Assembly (NCBI GenBank): GCA_046350055.1
Contig: JAXMBC010000001.1
Location: forward strand, 248,001-312,000
DNA: 64,000 bases
Direction: 5' to 3'
Source of the DNA: JAEUIE01 sp046350055
GTDB lineage: Bacteria; Planctomycetota; Planctomycetia; Gemmatales; HRBIN36
How positions within the stretch are numbered: position 1 is the first letter of the stretch; every line of letters begins with the position of its first letter. Shown piece by piece: positions 6,466 to 16,278 of the stretch. Made by a program: the position numbers and the translations under genes. Under the pieces are notes generated by a model. That model ran no database searches and was not told the origin of the DNA. It saw only the letters and a list, made by a program, of their open reading frames with translations.

Positions 6466-9222
6466 ATGAGTCGATCCAATCGTTCGTCACGACCTGCAGC
6501 ATCGCCCTGGACTGTGGTCAACATTCTCGATGGCATTAGCGAAGCTATCGTCCTGCTGATTCTGGTCGCCACCCCCTGGCTCTTTGGCGGATATCACCCC
6601 AAGTTTGTGCACTTTGCCTGCATCGGGCTGGGAGTCATCCTGCTCCTCTGGAGCATCAAGCAGATCGTTCGCTGGCAGTTGAGGCTTCATCTGTGCTCTG
6701 TCAGCGCACTGCTCATAGCCTTGTTCCTGGTTACCAGTTGCAGTCTGCTGGCGCTGCCTCGCAATGTTCTGCAGACACTCTCCCCGCGGGCTGCGCAGTT
6801 GTATGCGGCATTATTGCCGGCGGAACGAGAGCAGGCTGCTGTCACCGCGGTAGAGGAACCCCTGCCCTATCAGGCCGGCACCACGCTGAGTCTGGTGCCC
6901 GGTGTGACGCAGGCACAACTGGTGGAACTGCTGGCAGCCATCCTCCTGTTCCTGGTAGTGCGGCATAGCCTGGCGACACCGGAACGACTGCAGCGGCTGG
7001 CGTGGGTACTTCTGGCCAACGGCACTCTGCTGGCAATCTTCGGACTGCTCCAGCGGATGCGAACCAACTCCACTTCGGTCTATGGCATCCAGGTCATGGG
7101 CGAGGTGTTTGGACCGTTTATCAATCGCAATCACTTTCCCAGCTATGTGAACTTTTCCATCTGCCTGGGGCTGGGCCTCTTCCTGCGAAGCATGCAGCAG
7201 GGTGGCACCAGGTATGAACGCTCCATCCACGGACAGAAAATACCAGTCAGTTATTCGACTGGTGCCTGGACAGAAATTCTGCAGCATCCCATGGCTGTGT
7301 GGGTGCTGATTCCGGTAGCGGTGTGCATCACGGCCGTGATGGCCAGTCTGTCGCGTGGTGGCATCCTGGCCCTGATTGTCAGCCTGGGGATGGCGGTGCT
7401 GCTCTGGCGGCGACGCACCAGCACCCGCCATGCACTGGCCTTGCTGGTCATCCCCGTCCTCGCCCTTGGCATTCTGCTGTGGTACGGTGCTACACCGACC
7501 CTCGACCGTTTCGAGAACGAAGAATACACGGAAGAAGGTCGCTTCACCATCTGGAACGCGAGCTTCAAGGCGTTTCAGCAGTTCCCCTGGCTGGGCACCG
7601 GGCTGGGCACGTTTCCGTTTGTGGAGCCGCTGTACCGGCCTGCTGCTGCGAATCAATCGGTCATCCATGCACATGCTCACAATGAATACGTAGAAGCATT
7701 GGTGGAGGGTGGGCTTGTCCGTTTCCTGATCACAGCAGGCCTGGTGTTCCTGGTGCTGCGTATCGGCTGGAAGGCCCTGGACCCTAAACGGGGCACACCG
7801 GAGCCGGCCATGATCCTGGGTTGCTGGGCGGGGTGCATCACGCTTGCTGTGCAGAGTATTGGAGAATTCGGTGTCCATCTGCCTGCTGTCGCTGCGACGC
7901 TTGCTGTTGTGGCTGGCATGCTCGTGGGGGTGAGTCCGAAACGGCCCAACGATGAGGATGAGACGCTGCTCCGCTGGAATTACTTTGGTATCGGCCCGGT
8001 GCTGGGTTTCCTGTTTGCTGTGCCGATGGCCATCGTGCTGTTTGTCGGTACGCGGCTCAGCTGGGAAGGCGAAGGATTCCGTGAACATGGGCTGATGTTG
8101 ACCAGTGCCGCCAAGCAGAAGAACGAGGTCGAGCAGTATGCCCGGGCAGTTGCAGCCCTGGACAATGCCATTCTGTTTGCACCGGGCATTGCCCGCTACC
8201 GCATCGAGCGCAACGATGTGGAAAACCAGCGTCTGGCAGCCTGGGAGGCCCAGTACCGGGAAGTGTTCAAGTATGGTTTGTTCGTTCAGGAGTCGGCCAT
8301 TCTGATACATGGCTTAGCCCAACTGCAGGGCCAGCCGATGCTTTCCTTCACGGAGGATGCCATTAAGCCCTTCCTCCTGCAGGCGAGTTTCTCGAATATG
8401 CTCCGTCAGCAGCAGGTGGAGTCGTGGAAACGGCAGTATCCACATTACCTGGCTGCCCGCGATTTGTGTCCCATCAGCCTGGTGGCACAACTCGAAATAG
8501 CCAAGCACGTGCTGCCTGCCCAGGCGGTACTGGCCAGCGTCGACAGCAAGACCTTCTGGGCGAAGTCCGATGCGCAGAGCAAGTATCTCGATCGCATGAA
8601 ACTGCTCTTTCCCCAGCGTGCCGACACCTGGTACTTCGCCGGCGAACTCGAGTGGCTACGGGGCGAAAGGGATCAGAGCCTGGCCAGCTGGAAGCGTTCC
8701 CTCGAACTCTCTGACAACTTCCTGGATCGTATTGTCACTACCGCCGCCCTGGCCTCGCTGCAGAAGGAGATGAAGCTCACTTCGCAGGAGATCATGACCA
8801 AACTGCTGCCTGCCAGAGTTGCCAGCTATTTCGTGAAGACCGCGTGGATACTGTATCCCGGTGCGACACAATCGCTGGAACGCCGTCCGTTCATGGATGA
8901 AGCCATCCGTATCCTGGAAAAGCAGGATGATCTGCTGGCCCCGGAACATCAATACACCTATGGACTGGCGAAGTGGGGCAACAACCTGCGGGAGCAGGCC
9001 GCCCAGCATCTGGTCGTTGCGGTGCGTGCCAAGCCGACCAAGATCGATTGGCGGATGGACCTTGCCCGACTCTATTTTGAGCTGGAGAAGTTTGCTGAAG
9101 CACGCGAGCAACTGAACATCATACTCCTGCGGCAGGAGAACAACGCTGAGGCCAACCTGCTGCTGAAGAAACTGGATGAGTTGCAACGACCGGGCGAGAA
9201 GACGGAAAGCAAGGGACCGTAA
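6466..9222 (+). CDS. O-antigen ligase / polymerase-like membrane protein with TPR tail
   Basis: This 918-residue polytopic inner-membrane protein has about ten predicted spans between residues 15 and 535, then a soluble C-terminal half. The long loop with GTGLGTFPFVEP followed by HAHNEYVEALVEGG (about 385-420) is the Wzy_C/WaaL signature; its Arg, His and Glu residues are the expected ones for transfer of undecaprenyl-linked glycans. The C-terminal 380 residues form helix-turn-helix TPR-like repeats (for example TWYFAGELEWLRGERDQSLASW). This fusion is frequent in planctomycetes. The exact reaction, O-antigen ligation, polymerisation or protein O-glycosylation, cannot be decided. It starts just after the terminator at 6451 and converges on another TPR membrane protein with a 13-bp gap. 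Confidence 0.8.
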   Translation: MSRSNRSSRPAASPWTVVNILDGISEAIVLLILVATPWLFGGYHPKFVHFACIGLGVILLLWSIKQIVRWQLRLHLCSVSALLIALFLVTSCSLLALPRNVLQTLSPRAAQLYAALLPAEREQAAVTAVEEPLPYQAGTTLSLVPGVTQAQLVELLAAILLFLVVRHSLATPERLQRLAWVLLANGTLLAIFGLLQRMRTNSTSVYGIQVMGEVFGPFINRNHFPSYVNFSICLGLGLFLRSMQQGGTRYERSIHGQKIPVSYSTGAWTEILQHPMAVWVLIPVAVCITAVMASLSRGGILALIVSLGMAVLLWRRRTSTRHALALLVIPVLALGILLWYGATPTLDRFENEEYTEEGRFTIWNASFKAFQQFPWLGTGLGTFPFVEPLYRPAAANQSVIHAHAHNEYVEALVEGGLVRFLITAGLVFLVLRIGWKALDPKRGTPEPAMILGCWAGCITLAVQSIGEFGVHLPAVAATLAVVAGMLVGVSPKRPNDEDETLLRWNYFGIGPVLGFLFAVPMAIVLFVGTRLSWEGEGFREHGLMLTSAAKQKNEVEQYARAVAALDNAILFAPGIARYRIERNDVENQRLAAWEAQYREVFKYGLFVQESAILIHGLAQLQGQPMLSFTEDAIKPFLLQASFSNMLRQQQVESWKRQYPHYLAARDLCPISLVAQLEIAKHVLPAQAVLASVDSKTFWAKSDAQSKYLDRMKLLFPQRADTWYFAGELEWLRGERDQSLASWKRSLELSDNFLDRIVTTAALASLQKEMKLTSQEIMTKLLPARVASYFVKTAWILYPGATQSLERRPFMDEAIRILEKQDDLLAPEHQYTYGLAKWGNNLREQAAQHLVVAVRAKPTKIDWRMDLARLYFELEKFAEAREQLNIILLRQENNAEANLLLKKLDELQRPGEKTESKGP

Positions 9223-9235
9223 TCTCCGGGCTGTG

Positions 9236-11662
9236 TTATCCCCTGTTCAACCGTTCCAGTGCCTGGGTGACTTCGTACTTCTGCGGATGGTCGTACATGT
9301 TGGCACTCTGATAGTGCCTCTTTGCTGCGGCCCGGTCGCCCAGTCCTTCGGCTGCCTGGCCCATTTTGTAGTATGTCTCGGCGCCACTCTTGGTTGACTT
9401 GCTGAAGTGCTGGTAGCACTCCAGTGCTTCCGGATATCTGGCCAGTTGCAGGTAATGATCAGCCATGATGCGGCAGGCCAGGTACCACTGTTCCAGGTCT
9501 TCGCCACCCGGCTTGTCGGCTGCACCCAGTTGCACGGCGTATTCCAGGGCTTTCACGCCATTGTCAGTCTGGCCCAGCCGGAGGAAGCAGCGACCGATGA
9601 GAGCCCAGCCTGCTACCCGCTCCGGTACCGCCACCGTCAGTAATTCGGCCAGGTGTCTGGCCCACTCCAATTGCTCCACACCGGCATTCTTGATCTCGAG
9701 AAGCTCCTTGCTCTTCTTGATGAGATAGTTAGCATCGATGAGCTTGCCGAGTTTTTCCGCATGCGTGGTCACATCGGCAGGTGTCAGGGAGACATACAAC
9801 CGTTCGCGACGTTCCAGATATTGCGGGTTCTTGCCATCATACATCAGGCATTGCTCGTTGTAATGCATCGTCTGCACGACGTTGCCCTGCATCTCGTAGA
9901 GTTCTGCCAGCATGCGCAGCGTATCCACACCGCTCTCTGCAGCTTCGCTGGCCAGGAGAAGATTGTCGATAGCCACCTGGGGCGACTGCCTGCCCGCCTT
10001 GGCATCCTGATAGGCTGCTTCGCCCAGTTGCTTGACAGTAGAGTAATACGCAGCCTGGCTCTCCTTACTCATTTCCTTGACGGCCAGGAGGCTTGTCCAG
10101 ACTTTCACTTCGTTCAGGGCCTGGCTGGTCAGCTTGAGATTGCCATGTTTGCGAGCCGCATCGGCTGCCAGTTTCCACACGGCAGCGGCATGTTTGGGTT
10201 GCCCGCGCACGGCGATGGCCAGTAGCTCAATACCCCGTTCATAGGTGGCTGGATCATCCAGCAGTTCCAGCCCGCGATCATAGACGAAGCGATGGTCAAA
10301 TGCACTGGCCTGCTGGGTCAGGCTCTCACCTGCTTCGCGGTTGTACTCAGCCAGAGTCACGCCGTCATAGAGTCGAAGCTTGAGGGGCTGCAACTCTTCA
10401 CGAGGCATCTCTCCCGTGGCACTCTCTACGGCAGCAATGGCGTTCATCCGCTGCCCGGATTGCAGCAGCGGTTCACCGACGCGCTTCTTCATCTCCTGGT
10501 GCTGCAGCAAGGCCAGTTGCCAGGCAGGGATGATAACCCGCTGGCGACTGGCCTGTTCATCAGGACTGAACTCACGGGCATCGAGCAATTGCCTGAGCGT
10601 CTGCTCTGCCTTGTCAAAGTCCCTGGCATGGGTGTAGGCCACGGCCCGGTAGTACATCACCGCGGGGCGCAGTGCGGGACGCTGATCGATTACCAGATCA
10701 AGCAGTTGCTTGGCTTCACCAATCTGATCAGCGGTGATTCCCTCGCTGAACAGGATGTCCCGGGCCCGCTGCAGACACATTTCAAAGTCGATGAGCTTCA
10801 GCAGCCGTTCATCCTGATGCACCTGGTGCAGGTCAATCTGGCGATGAACCTTCCACAATTCCTGGCGGGCGGAGTGATGTTGCGGCGAGAAGTGCAACGC
10901 ACGGCGGAAACTTGTCAGCGCCTCTGCTGTAGCACCCTGACGGGCATGGCCCATGCCACGCAGCAGGGCCTTGAAGGCCTGCATATCACGCAGCAGGTAC
11001 TGCGTGTACCCCACGTAAATAACCAGTGGTATCAGCATGGCCATCAGTTGAAATGCCGGCCCGAGCATGACCCACAGGGAAATACCCAGCAGCACGCATA
11101 CCAGGCCGATCTCGATCTCGGTTTCTTCCGTTTGGCCGGCAAGGGTCAGCAGGTAGAGGACCGGAATGGCGAGCAACAGATGCAGGCCCAGGAGTGACGG
11201 ATTCACGACCTGTACATTGTCGCGGAAGACGTAGAAGATGCAGAGGGCGACTGCTGCTGCCCCGAGCGCCAGGACCATCATGCGGCGGAGTTTTTTCTCA
11301 GCAATCAGACGCAACCCGATGAGAGCCACTCCCGTGGCCAGGCCCAGCCCCAGGGCCAGCAACAGGTCTTTCACTGTCCATGTCTGCAGGGCGAATGTAA
11401 CCAGCAGCGAACCTGTGAGCAGGCCTGCCAGTACGCCGACAAAGTGGAAGGTCGGATACTCCAGCAACAGGTAGACGAGGTAGCTCAGCGAGAGCGAGGC
11501 AGGTTTCCCCGTAGCAGCCTTGCGATGAGCCAGCAGCATCGAAGCAGCCAGCCCGGCTAGCATGAGCCCGTAGACGAGTAAGGTGGCCAGAGGCTGCCCC
11601 TGCCATCCGAGATAACCCAGGATGCCAAGCGTCAGGCCTTTGGTGAGATATTCGAAGATCAT
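9236..11662 (-). CDS. TPR-repeat membrane protein
   Basis: This 808-residue protein starts with about eight hydrophobic segments within the first 230 residues (GILGYLGWQGQPLATLLVYG onward). A long alpha-helical TPR domain follows to the C-terminus, ending in ETYYKMGQAAEGLGDRAAAKRHY, a canonical TPR motif. No catalytic motif is visible. Its convergent neighbour has a similar membrane-plus-TPR design, so both may act in envelope glycan or secretion processes; that is inference. The ATG start encodes MIFEYLTKG and has no obvious Shine-Dalgarno sequence. It may be the last gene of a run starting at acpS. Confidence 0.75.
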   Translation of the reverse strand: MIFEYLTKGLTLGILGYLGWQGQPLATLLVYGLMLAGLAASMLLAHRKAATGKPASLSLSYLVYLLLEYPTFHFVGVLAGLLTGSLLVTFALQTWTVKDLLLALGLGLATGVALIGLRLIAEKKLRRMMVLALGAAAVALCIFYVFRDNVQVVNPSLLGLHLLLAIPVLYLLTLAGQTEETEIEIGLVCVLLGISLWVMLGPAFQLMAMLIPLVIYVGYTQYLLRDMQAFKALLRGMGHARQGATAEALTSFRRALHFSPQHHSARQELWKVHRQIDLHQVHQDERLLKLIDFEMCLQRARDILFSEGITADQIGEAKQLLDLVIDQRPALRPAVMYYRAVAYTHARDFDKAEQTLRQLLDAREFSPDEQASRQRVIIPAWQLALLQHQEMKKRVGEPLLQSGQRMNAIAAVESATGEMPREELQPLKLRLYDGVTLAEYNREAGESLTQQASAFDHRFVYDRGLELLDDPATYERGIELLAIAVRGQPKHAAAVWKLAADAARKHGNLKLTSQALNEVKVWTSLLAVKEMSKESQAAYYSTVKQLGEAAYQDAKAGRQSPQVAIDNLLLASEAAESGVDTLRMLAELYEMQGNVVQTMHYNEQCLMYDGKNPQYLERRERLYVSLTPADVTTHAEKLGKLIDANYLIKKSKELLEIKNAGVEQLEWARHLAELLTVAVPERVAGWALIGRCFLRLGQTDNGVKALEYAVQLGAADKPGGEDLEQWYLACRIMADHYLQLARYPEALECYQHFSKSTKSGAETYYKMGQAAEGLGDRAAAKRHYQSANMYDHPQKYEVTQALERLNRG

Positions 11663-11742
11663 GCGTTTATGATATGGCCAGGGTGGCCCGCTTACTGGTC
11701 AATTTCGCCCCATCTTCCGCTCATGAGCAACACTGCTCGTCG

Positions 11743-12285
11743 TCACGCGTGTACATCTTCCACCCATTCACAACGCAGTTTGCTGCGGATCAATTCCTGC
11801 AGGCCATCAGGCATATTCACCACTTCCAACAAGTGGTACTGCATCTTCCAACTGCGATGCACCAGCAGCCAGAACTCATGACCACACACCACATGATCGT
11901 AGGCACCCCAGCCAAAGCGGGAAACGACTTCTTCCAGCTCGATGAGAACGTGTTCTTCGCGAAAGGTGAAGTGGATGGTGAGCGTAGGCAGGGTCTTCTC
12001 CTGCTGCTTGAGCTTGAGAAGCAACAAGCCAACCAGACCGAAGACACCCACCACCATGCCGATGAGAAAGAACAGGAGATTGTCGTCAAACTGGAGCCAG
12101 CCCGGAAAGAGTTCCATGGAGACATAGAGGGCTGCGAAGACAGCGACGGTGATGAGAAACACCACCACCTTGCCTTTCGATGATTGCCAGAAAGCCGACT
12201 GCTTCTGCGATTCCAATGTCATCAAACGATTGGCAGCAAGAATGGCCCGTGGCGTGATGGCGACGGTCGTAGAGTACTCAATCAT
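11743..12285 (-). CDS. YcxB-like membrane protein
   Basis: This 180-residue protein has two adjacent transmembrane helices at about residues 37-57 and 67-87. A C-terminal beta-strand-rich domain of about 80 residues follows (LTIHFTFREEHVLIEL, then HEFWLLVHRSWKMQYHLLEVV). That layout matches the YcxB-like family of uncharacterised bacterial membrane proteins, whose domain resembles a PH-like fold. No enzymatic residues are seen. It lies 88 bases after the second paralogous bitopic protein gene on the same strand, so it may share its transcript. Confidence 0.6.
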   Translation of the reverse strand: MIEYSTTVAITPRAILAANRLMTLESQKQSAFWQSSKGKVVVFLITVAVFAALYVSMELFPGWLQFDDNLLFFLIGMVVGVFGLVGLLLLKLKQQEKTLPTLTIHFTFREEHVLIELEEVVSRFGWGAYDHVVCGHEFWLLVHRSWKMQYHLLEVVNMPDGLQELIRSKLRCEWVEDVHA

Positions 12286-12373
12286 GTTGCACGTTCGCCT
12301 TGGTAATACGACACAGCATCAGCCACGAGAGTATTGTAATGACCAGCGTGCCTGCTGCCCCGAGGGCGGCACT

Positions 12374-14065
12374 TCAAGCAACACCTCGCCGGGCCCGGCG
12401 GGTGAGGTGCAGCCAGAAGGCGATAGCGACGAGCAAGGCGGCGATGCGGGACCACCAGGGGGAGTAAATAACAACAGGTAAGGCATAGCAGTTGAACGAC
12501 TGCAACTCGATGTCTTCTGGCCGGAAAGCACCTCGAATAGATAAGGTGTAGAAATGCTTGAAAATATTACTTCCCGAATCCGTGTTCAGAGCAAACTGAG
12601 ACCCCCAGCGAGCCACAATCCGCTGTTGTGGCAAATCGTACACCACCGTTTCATAACGGATAGTCTGCCAAAGCCATTCAACCAGGTTTTGCAGCCAGCG
12701 ATGTTTCTCTGCCCAGCCACGCACAATCTTTTCCCATTCATCCTCCAGGACTCTGACTGCCACGACTTGACTGGCAGTAGCTTCATACCCCATCCGGTTT
12801 TCCGACATGAGTTCTGCAGCGGAATACTTGAGTTGAAACTGCTCGCCTTTCTGCTGAAGTACCACGAACGACTTACGCAGAGCCGACGACCCGTCTGCGT
12901 TGCGATTACCAATCAATTCTCCTTGCTGATACTGCCAGGTCCAATCGGCATGGGGCCAATCGTCTGGCCACCGCAATGGCTGGAGTACTCCTTCATTCCA
13001 ATAGTAAATCCGTTGCACTTTTGTTGCAATTGCTGACAGATCAGGTGATTTCACCATTAACTTGAGGAGTTGATCTGCTGGTTGCGGCTGCATGTCTCGC
13101 AACTTCCAACCGGAGGCAATGAGAAAGGGCCCTACCCAGAGTATTTCTGTTGCCTGATAATCGGTGTTCTGTTGGGTCAAAACGGTTTTACCAGTATGCG
13201 CATTACACATGACAGTCTGGCTCGATTTTATATGCAACCATTCTTCCAGCATTGCTACATCGACTAACGCTTTGTCGCGTGAAACCAATTTCGATAGCAG
13301 TTCCGCTTTAGACCACAGATTCACCTTCAGCGCTACAGTCCACTTGCCATCATCCGAAAGCATTGGTGGACTCGTACATAGCGGCATCGTCTGCCAGGTG
13401 GCAAGCAGTTGGGGTTTCGTCTGCCCCTGGGTTGGCAACTGCCAGGTCTGGGTGATCCTGTAGGGGCTTTCCTTCTCCTGCATATCCATGAGCATGACAT
13501 GCCAGTCGTATTGCACCATCAGCCAGGAGAACCAATTGGGATGTGAGCAATAAAAGAGTGCTCGCCAGGGCCACGAGCCGTGGAGTAGTATCGTCGTCGA
13601 GCCGAGCGGCCAATCGACTTGCATATTCCAGGATAATTTCCACGACTGCAGGATTTCTTCCTGGGCAGTTCCGTCAGGATTCCAGCGAACCAACGACTTT
13701 GTTACGCCATCGTCGTCTTTGTGATTCGACTCCAGTCGGTAGAAATGGCCCTGATGTCGCCTTGGAATCATCAAGTTACTGCTGCCTGCAAAGTTTGTCT
13801 TCACGTTGAGGTGATGCAATTTCTGCCCGGTGCGTAGATCGAGGAGCACCAGAGATTGATCATCGCCCAATTGCAAATTCGCTTCCCGATAGACAAGCAG
13901 TTGATGCTGGCCGGGGTACTCTTGCAATGGGATCAGGGTTTCCTTGGCCTGTAACTTTACACGCCACAACGGCTTCGGTTCAAGCCACCATGCGACCAGC
14001 CACCATACCAGGCCGCCGAGGAGCAGGCACCAGAACGCACGCCAGAGGGGGTGTCGGCGCTTCAT
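12374..14065 (-). CDS. Bitopic protein with large propeller-like ectodomain (paralogue 2)
   Basis: This 563-residue protein has a basic N-terminus (MKRRHPLWR), a Trp-rich transmembrane helix (FWCLLLGGLVWWLVAWWL) and an ectodomain of about 500 residues. A C-terminal transmembrane helix follows, with a basic tail ending TRRARRGVA. By the positive-inside rule, both tails are cytoplasmic. The ectodomain has recurring blade-like segments such as LVLLDLRTGQKLHHL and VMCNAHTGKTVLTQ, typical of WD40/quinoprotein-like propellers. The start is fixed by a four-base ATGA overlap with the upstream paralogue. The last 35 residues are nearly identical to those of that paralogue. The family is not recognised. 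Confidence 0.7.
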   Translation of the reverse strand: MKRRHPLWRAFWCLLLGGLVWWLVAWWLEPKPLWRVKLQAKETLIPLQEYPGQHQLLVYREANLQLGDDQSLVLLDLRTGQKLHHLNVKTNFAGSSNLMIPRRHQGHFYRLESNHKDDDGVTKSLVRWNPDGTAQEEILQSWKLSWNMQVDWPLGSTTILLHGSWPWRALFYCSHPNWFSWLMVQYDWHVMLMDMQEKESPYRITQTWQLPTQGQTKPQLLATWQTMPLCTSPPMLSDDGKWTVALKVNLWSKAELLSKLVSRDKALVDVAMLEEWLHIKSSQTVMCNAHTGKTVLTQQNTDYQATEILWVGPFLIASGWKLRDMQPQPADQLLKLMVKSPDLSAIATKVQRIYYWNEGVLQPLRWPDDWPHADWTWQYQQGELIGNRNADGSSALRKSFVVLQQKGEQFQLKYSAAELMSENRMGYEATASQVVAVRVLEDEWEKIVRGWAEKHRWLQNLVEWLWQTIRYETVVYDLPQQRIVARWGSQFALNTDSGSNIFKHFYTLSIRGAFRPEDIELQSFNCYALPVVIYSPWWSRIAALLVAIAFWLHLTRRARRGVA

Positions 14066-15738
14066 GCGACACCCCGGCGGGCGTGGCGGGTGAGGAGCAG
14101 CCAGAACATCAGGGCGGTGAGGAGCCCGGTGAGGCGAGACCACCAGGGGGAGTAGATACGCAGGGGGAGGGAGTAGCAGTGGAGCGACATGGAATCTACC
14201 TGCTCGCCATCCATCCGATAGGAGTGGGTATAAAGTGATGACAATGCATGAGTGAATTGCCTGCTGCGCATCATCACCTGCTTGCTCAGGCGATGTGGTG
14301 GATGCTTGTCGTTCACGCTATAGATCATGGTATCCTGCCATTGCAAGGGCCTGATCCAGTCTAGTAGTTTCTTGAGCCAGTTTCGCTGATCTGCCCATCG
14401 TTGTAAATCGACTGCATAGGGAACACGGTTCTCCTGATTGACGATCAGTTGTGTGCCCGAGGGTTCGGTCACCACGTTCCATTCCGCGCCTGGCAATCTG
14501 CTCGGTGTCAACGCGTTGACCGTCGACGCACTGGTGATTGCCATCCAATGAATCGTTTGCGGTTTCTGTTCCCTGTCAAGCAGGCTGGCGGACAGTCGTC
14601 CATGGCTGTATTCGAAATGCCAATCATTCCATGCTCGCTCATCTGGCAAAGGCACCGGTTCAAGCGCATGGCCATTCCAGCGATGGATCATCAGCCGTGG
14701 AGGCCAGAGCTCATCGCGCGACTTGTTTCGTTGCAACTCCAGTTCCGAGATGCTTATGGAATGACTCGACCACCATTCGCGGAAGTGAGTGATGAGGTAC
14801 GGACCGGCCCAGTATGCCCGTTGGTAACTGCCCTTCTCAAGAGTCGGTAGTTCCGCCATAACCGCACCAGTGGCAACATCCGTGATCTGTATGCAATTGC
14901 TCTTACCCAGATAACAATACGCGATTTCAACTGGAGTAAGCGTCGGCTTACCAAGTGCCCGGGCGCGGCTGAGCGGGGCAGTTTGCCTTAAGCCATGCAT
15001 AACCAGATGGACCTGCAACGACCGTCCCTCCACGCTGGTGTAGCGAGTGAACTCGCGATCAAGCATGCAGCGCCAGGTATGAAGCTTATCCGGAGCCTCG
15101 CCGGCATATCGTGACAGACGGTAACTTTCTGCAACTCGAAATTGCCAAAGCTCATCTATCTGAATTGCAAGTGAGCCAAGCAACATAAGCCCATAGTGTT
15201 GCCTGGTGAACATGAGTGGTATCCAGTTCCATCGCAACTCATGTTCGACAGTGAAGACATCGCTACCCAACCGCCAATCCACGTATGTCTGCCAGGGCCA
15301 GTTGTTTTCCCAACGGGCGACCACCTTGGCTTTCTGGTCTTGCTGAAAGTCCCAACGCATTAATTGCCAACTACCCCTGATCAGATTGTCATCACGGGTT
15401 AGCCACCATACGGCGCCATGGAAGTAGCGTGGTAAACGTTCTTCTCCGCCAACACCCACCATGGGTTGTTGAAGTGGAATCGACTTCCGCACCTGGCCGT
15501 TGCTACTGTCTAGCAATTGCATTGAGAATGGACCGTATGGCCCCGCGGCCAGTTCAGTGCCATTCATCACGACCAGATCTTGCTCCGGCCATTCCACCAG
15601 CGGCATCATCATCATCTTGCCAGTTTGCACACTCCATCGTGGCCGCGGCTCCAAACCCCACGCGACCAGCCACCATGCCAAGCCGCCGAGGAGCAGACAC
15701 CAGAACCCACGCCACACTGGCCTGCGGCGACGACGCAT
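14062..15738 (-). CDS. Bitopic protein with large propeller-like ectodomain (paralogue 1)
   Basis: This 558-residue tandem paralogue of the next gene has the same design. It has an Arg-rich N-terminus (MRRRRRPVWRG), a transmembrane helix FWCLLLGGLAWWLVAW, a large extracytoplasmic domain, and a final helix within YSPWWSRLTGLLTALMFWLL plus a basic tail. Blade-like units include MQLLDSSNGQVRKSIP and ITDVATGAVMAELP. It starts only three bases after the acpS stop, so it is almost certainly cotranscribed with acpS. The two paralogues share their terminal segments strongly but diverge in the centre, as expected for duplication followed by diversification. A sensor or envelope scaffold is possible; no function is claimed. 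Confidence 0.7.
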   Translation of the reverse strand: MRRRRRPVWRGFWCLLLGGLAWWLVAWGLEPRPRWSVQTGKMMMMPLVEWPEQDLVVMNGTELAAGPYGPFSMQLLDSSNGQVRKSIPLQQPMVGVGGEERLPRYFHGAVWWLTRDDNLIRGSWQLMRWDFQQDQKAKVVARWENNWPWQTYVDWRLGSDVFTVEHELRWNWIPLMFTRQHYGLMLLGSLAIQIDELWQFRVAESYRLSRYAGEAPDKLHTWRCMLDREFTRYTSVEGRSLQVHLVMHGLRQTAPLSRARALGKPTLTPVEIAYCYLGKSNCIQITDVATGAVMAELPTLEKGSYQRAYWAGPYLITHFREWWSSHSISISELELQRNKSRDELWPPRLMIHRWNGHALEPVPLPDERAWNDWHFEYSHGRLSASLLDREQKPQTIHWMAITSASTVNALTPSRLPGAEWNVVTEPSGTQLIVNQENRVPYAVDLQRWADQRNWLKKLLDWIRPLQWQDTMIYSVNDKHPPHRLSKQVMMRSRQFTHALSSLYTHSYRMDGEQVDSMSLHCYSLPLRIYSPWWSRLTGLLTALMFWLLLTRHARRGVA

Positions 15739-15741
15739 CGG

Positions 15742-16125
15742 TTACTCCCCTACCGCAATGGCGGTCGCGGTCGCGTACTCGCGACAGTGGGAGAGGCTCA
15801 GCAGGATGTTGCTGATCCGTTTCTCGATCAGGAAGTCCTTGCTTGTCCCAGCGACGTGGACCACCGGTTTGCCGAAGTCATCGCGGCGAATCTCAAAGTC
15901 GGTCCACTGGATCTGCCCGCGCCAGCCGGTGCCCAGGGCCTTGAAGATGGCTTCCTTGGCGGCCCAGCGCCCGGCAAAGTGTTCCGTCGCCCGGGCCTTG
16001 CCGTGGCAGTATTCAATCTCGTGTGGGGTAAAGATGCGGTGCAGGAAGTGGTCGCCGTGTTTGGCGATCACCCGGGCGATGCGGGTGCATTCGATGATGT
16101 CAGTGCCGAGGCCGTAAATGGTCAT
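15742..16125 (-). CDS. acpS: Holo-[acyl-carrier-protein] synthase
   Basis: AcpS transfers the 4'-phosphopantetheine arm from CoA to a serine of acyl carrier protein, activating it for fatty acid synthesis in the cytoplasm. The 127-residue length is normal. The Mg-binding Asp9 (GLGTDIIE) and Glu58 (RWAAKEAIFKALGTG) are both present, as is the FTPHEIEYC motif. The ATG at 16125 gives MTIYGLGTDII, the usual family start. It heads a minus-strand run, and the next gene begins three bases after its stop. Confidence 0.95.
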   Translation of the reverse strand: MTIYGLGTDIIECTRIARVIAKHGDHFLHRIFTPHEIEYCHGKARATEHFAGRWAAKEAIFKALGTGWRGQIQWTDFEIRRDDFGKPVVHVAGTSKDFLIEKRISNILLSLSHCREYATATAIAVGE

Positions 16126-16234
16126 AGGGAGATTGTAACATCTGGTTCATACCGTTACCAAGGGAGAGTTCGAGGAGCAACATTCCATGCTCATCGCAAG
16201 ATCGCTAGCATTTGCATCGTGCTACCCCTCCCAA

Positions 16235-16255
16235 CCTCCCCTTGGAAAGGGGAGG
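16235..16255. repeat. Small GC-rich inverted repeat
   Basis: CCTCCCC (16235-16241) and GGGGAGG (16249-16255) pair across the loop TTGGAAA. It sits between the end of the aldolase gene and acpS, 24 bases beyond the aldolase stop. It is either a weak terminator or a member of the widespread small CCTCCCC palindrome class. Confidence 0.5.
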
Positions 16256-16278
16256 AGTGGCATCTGCATTACACAATG

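Noticed and set aside
6811..8310. Open frame of 499 codons on the minus strand inside the ligase-like gene
   Set aside because: It is antisense to a clearly coding membrane protein gene. Its product is rich in His, Gln and Arg, the usual result of reading GC-rich codons backwards.
16235..16255. CCTCCCC/GGGGAGG palindrome as a CRISPR-like or mobile repeat
   Set aside because: It is a single short hairpin with no spacer periodicity. It fits a terminator or small intergenic repeat.
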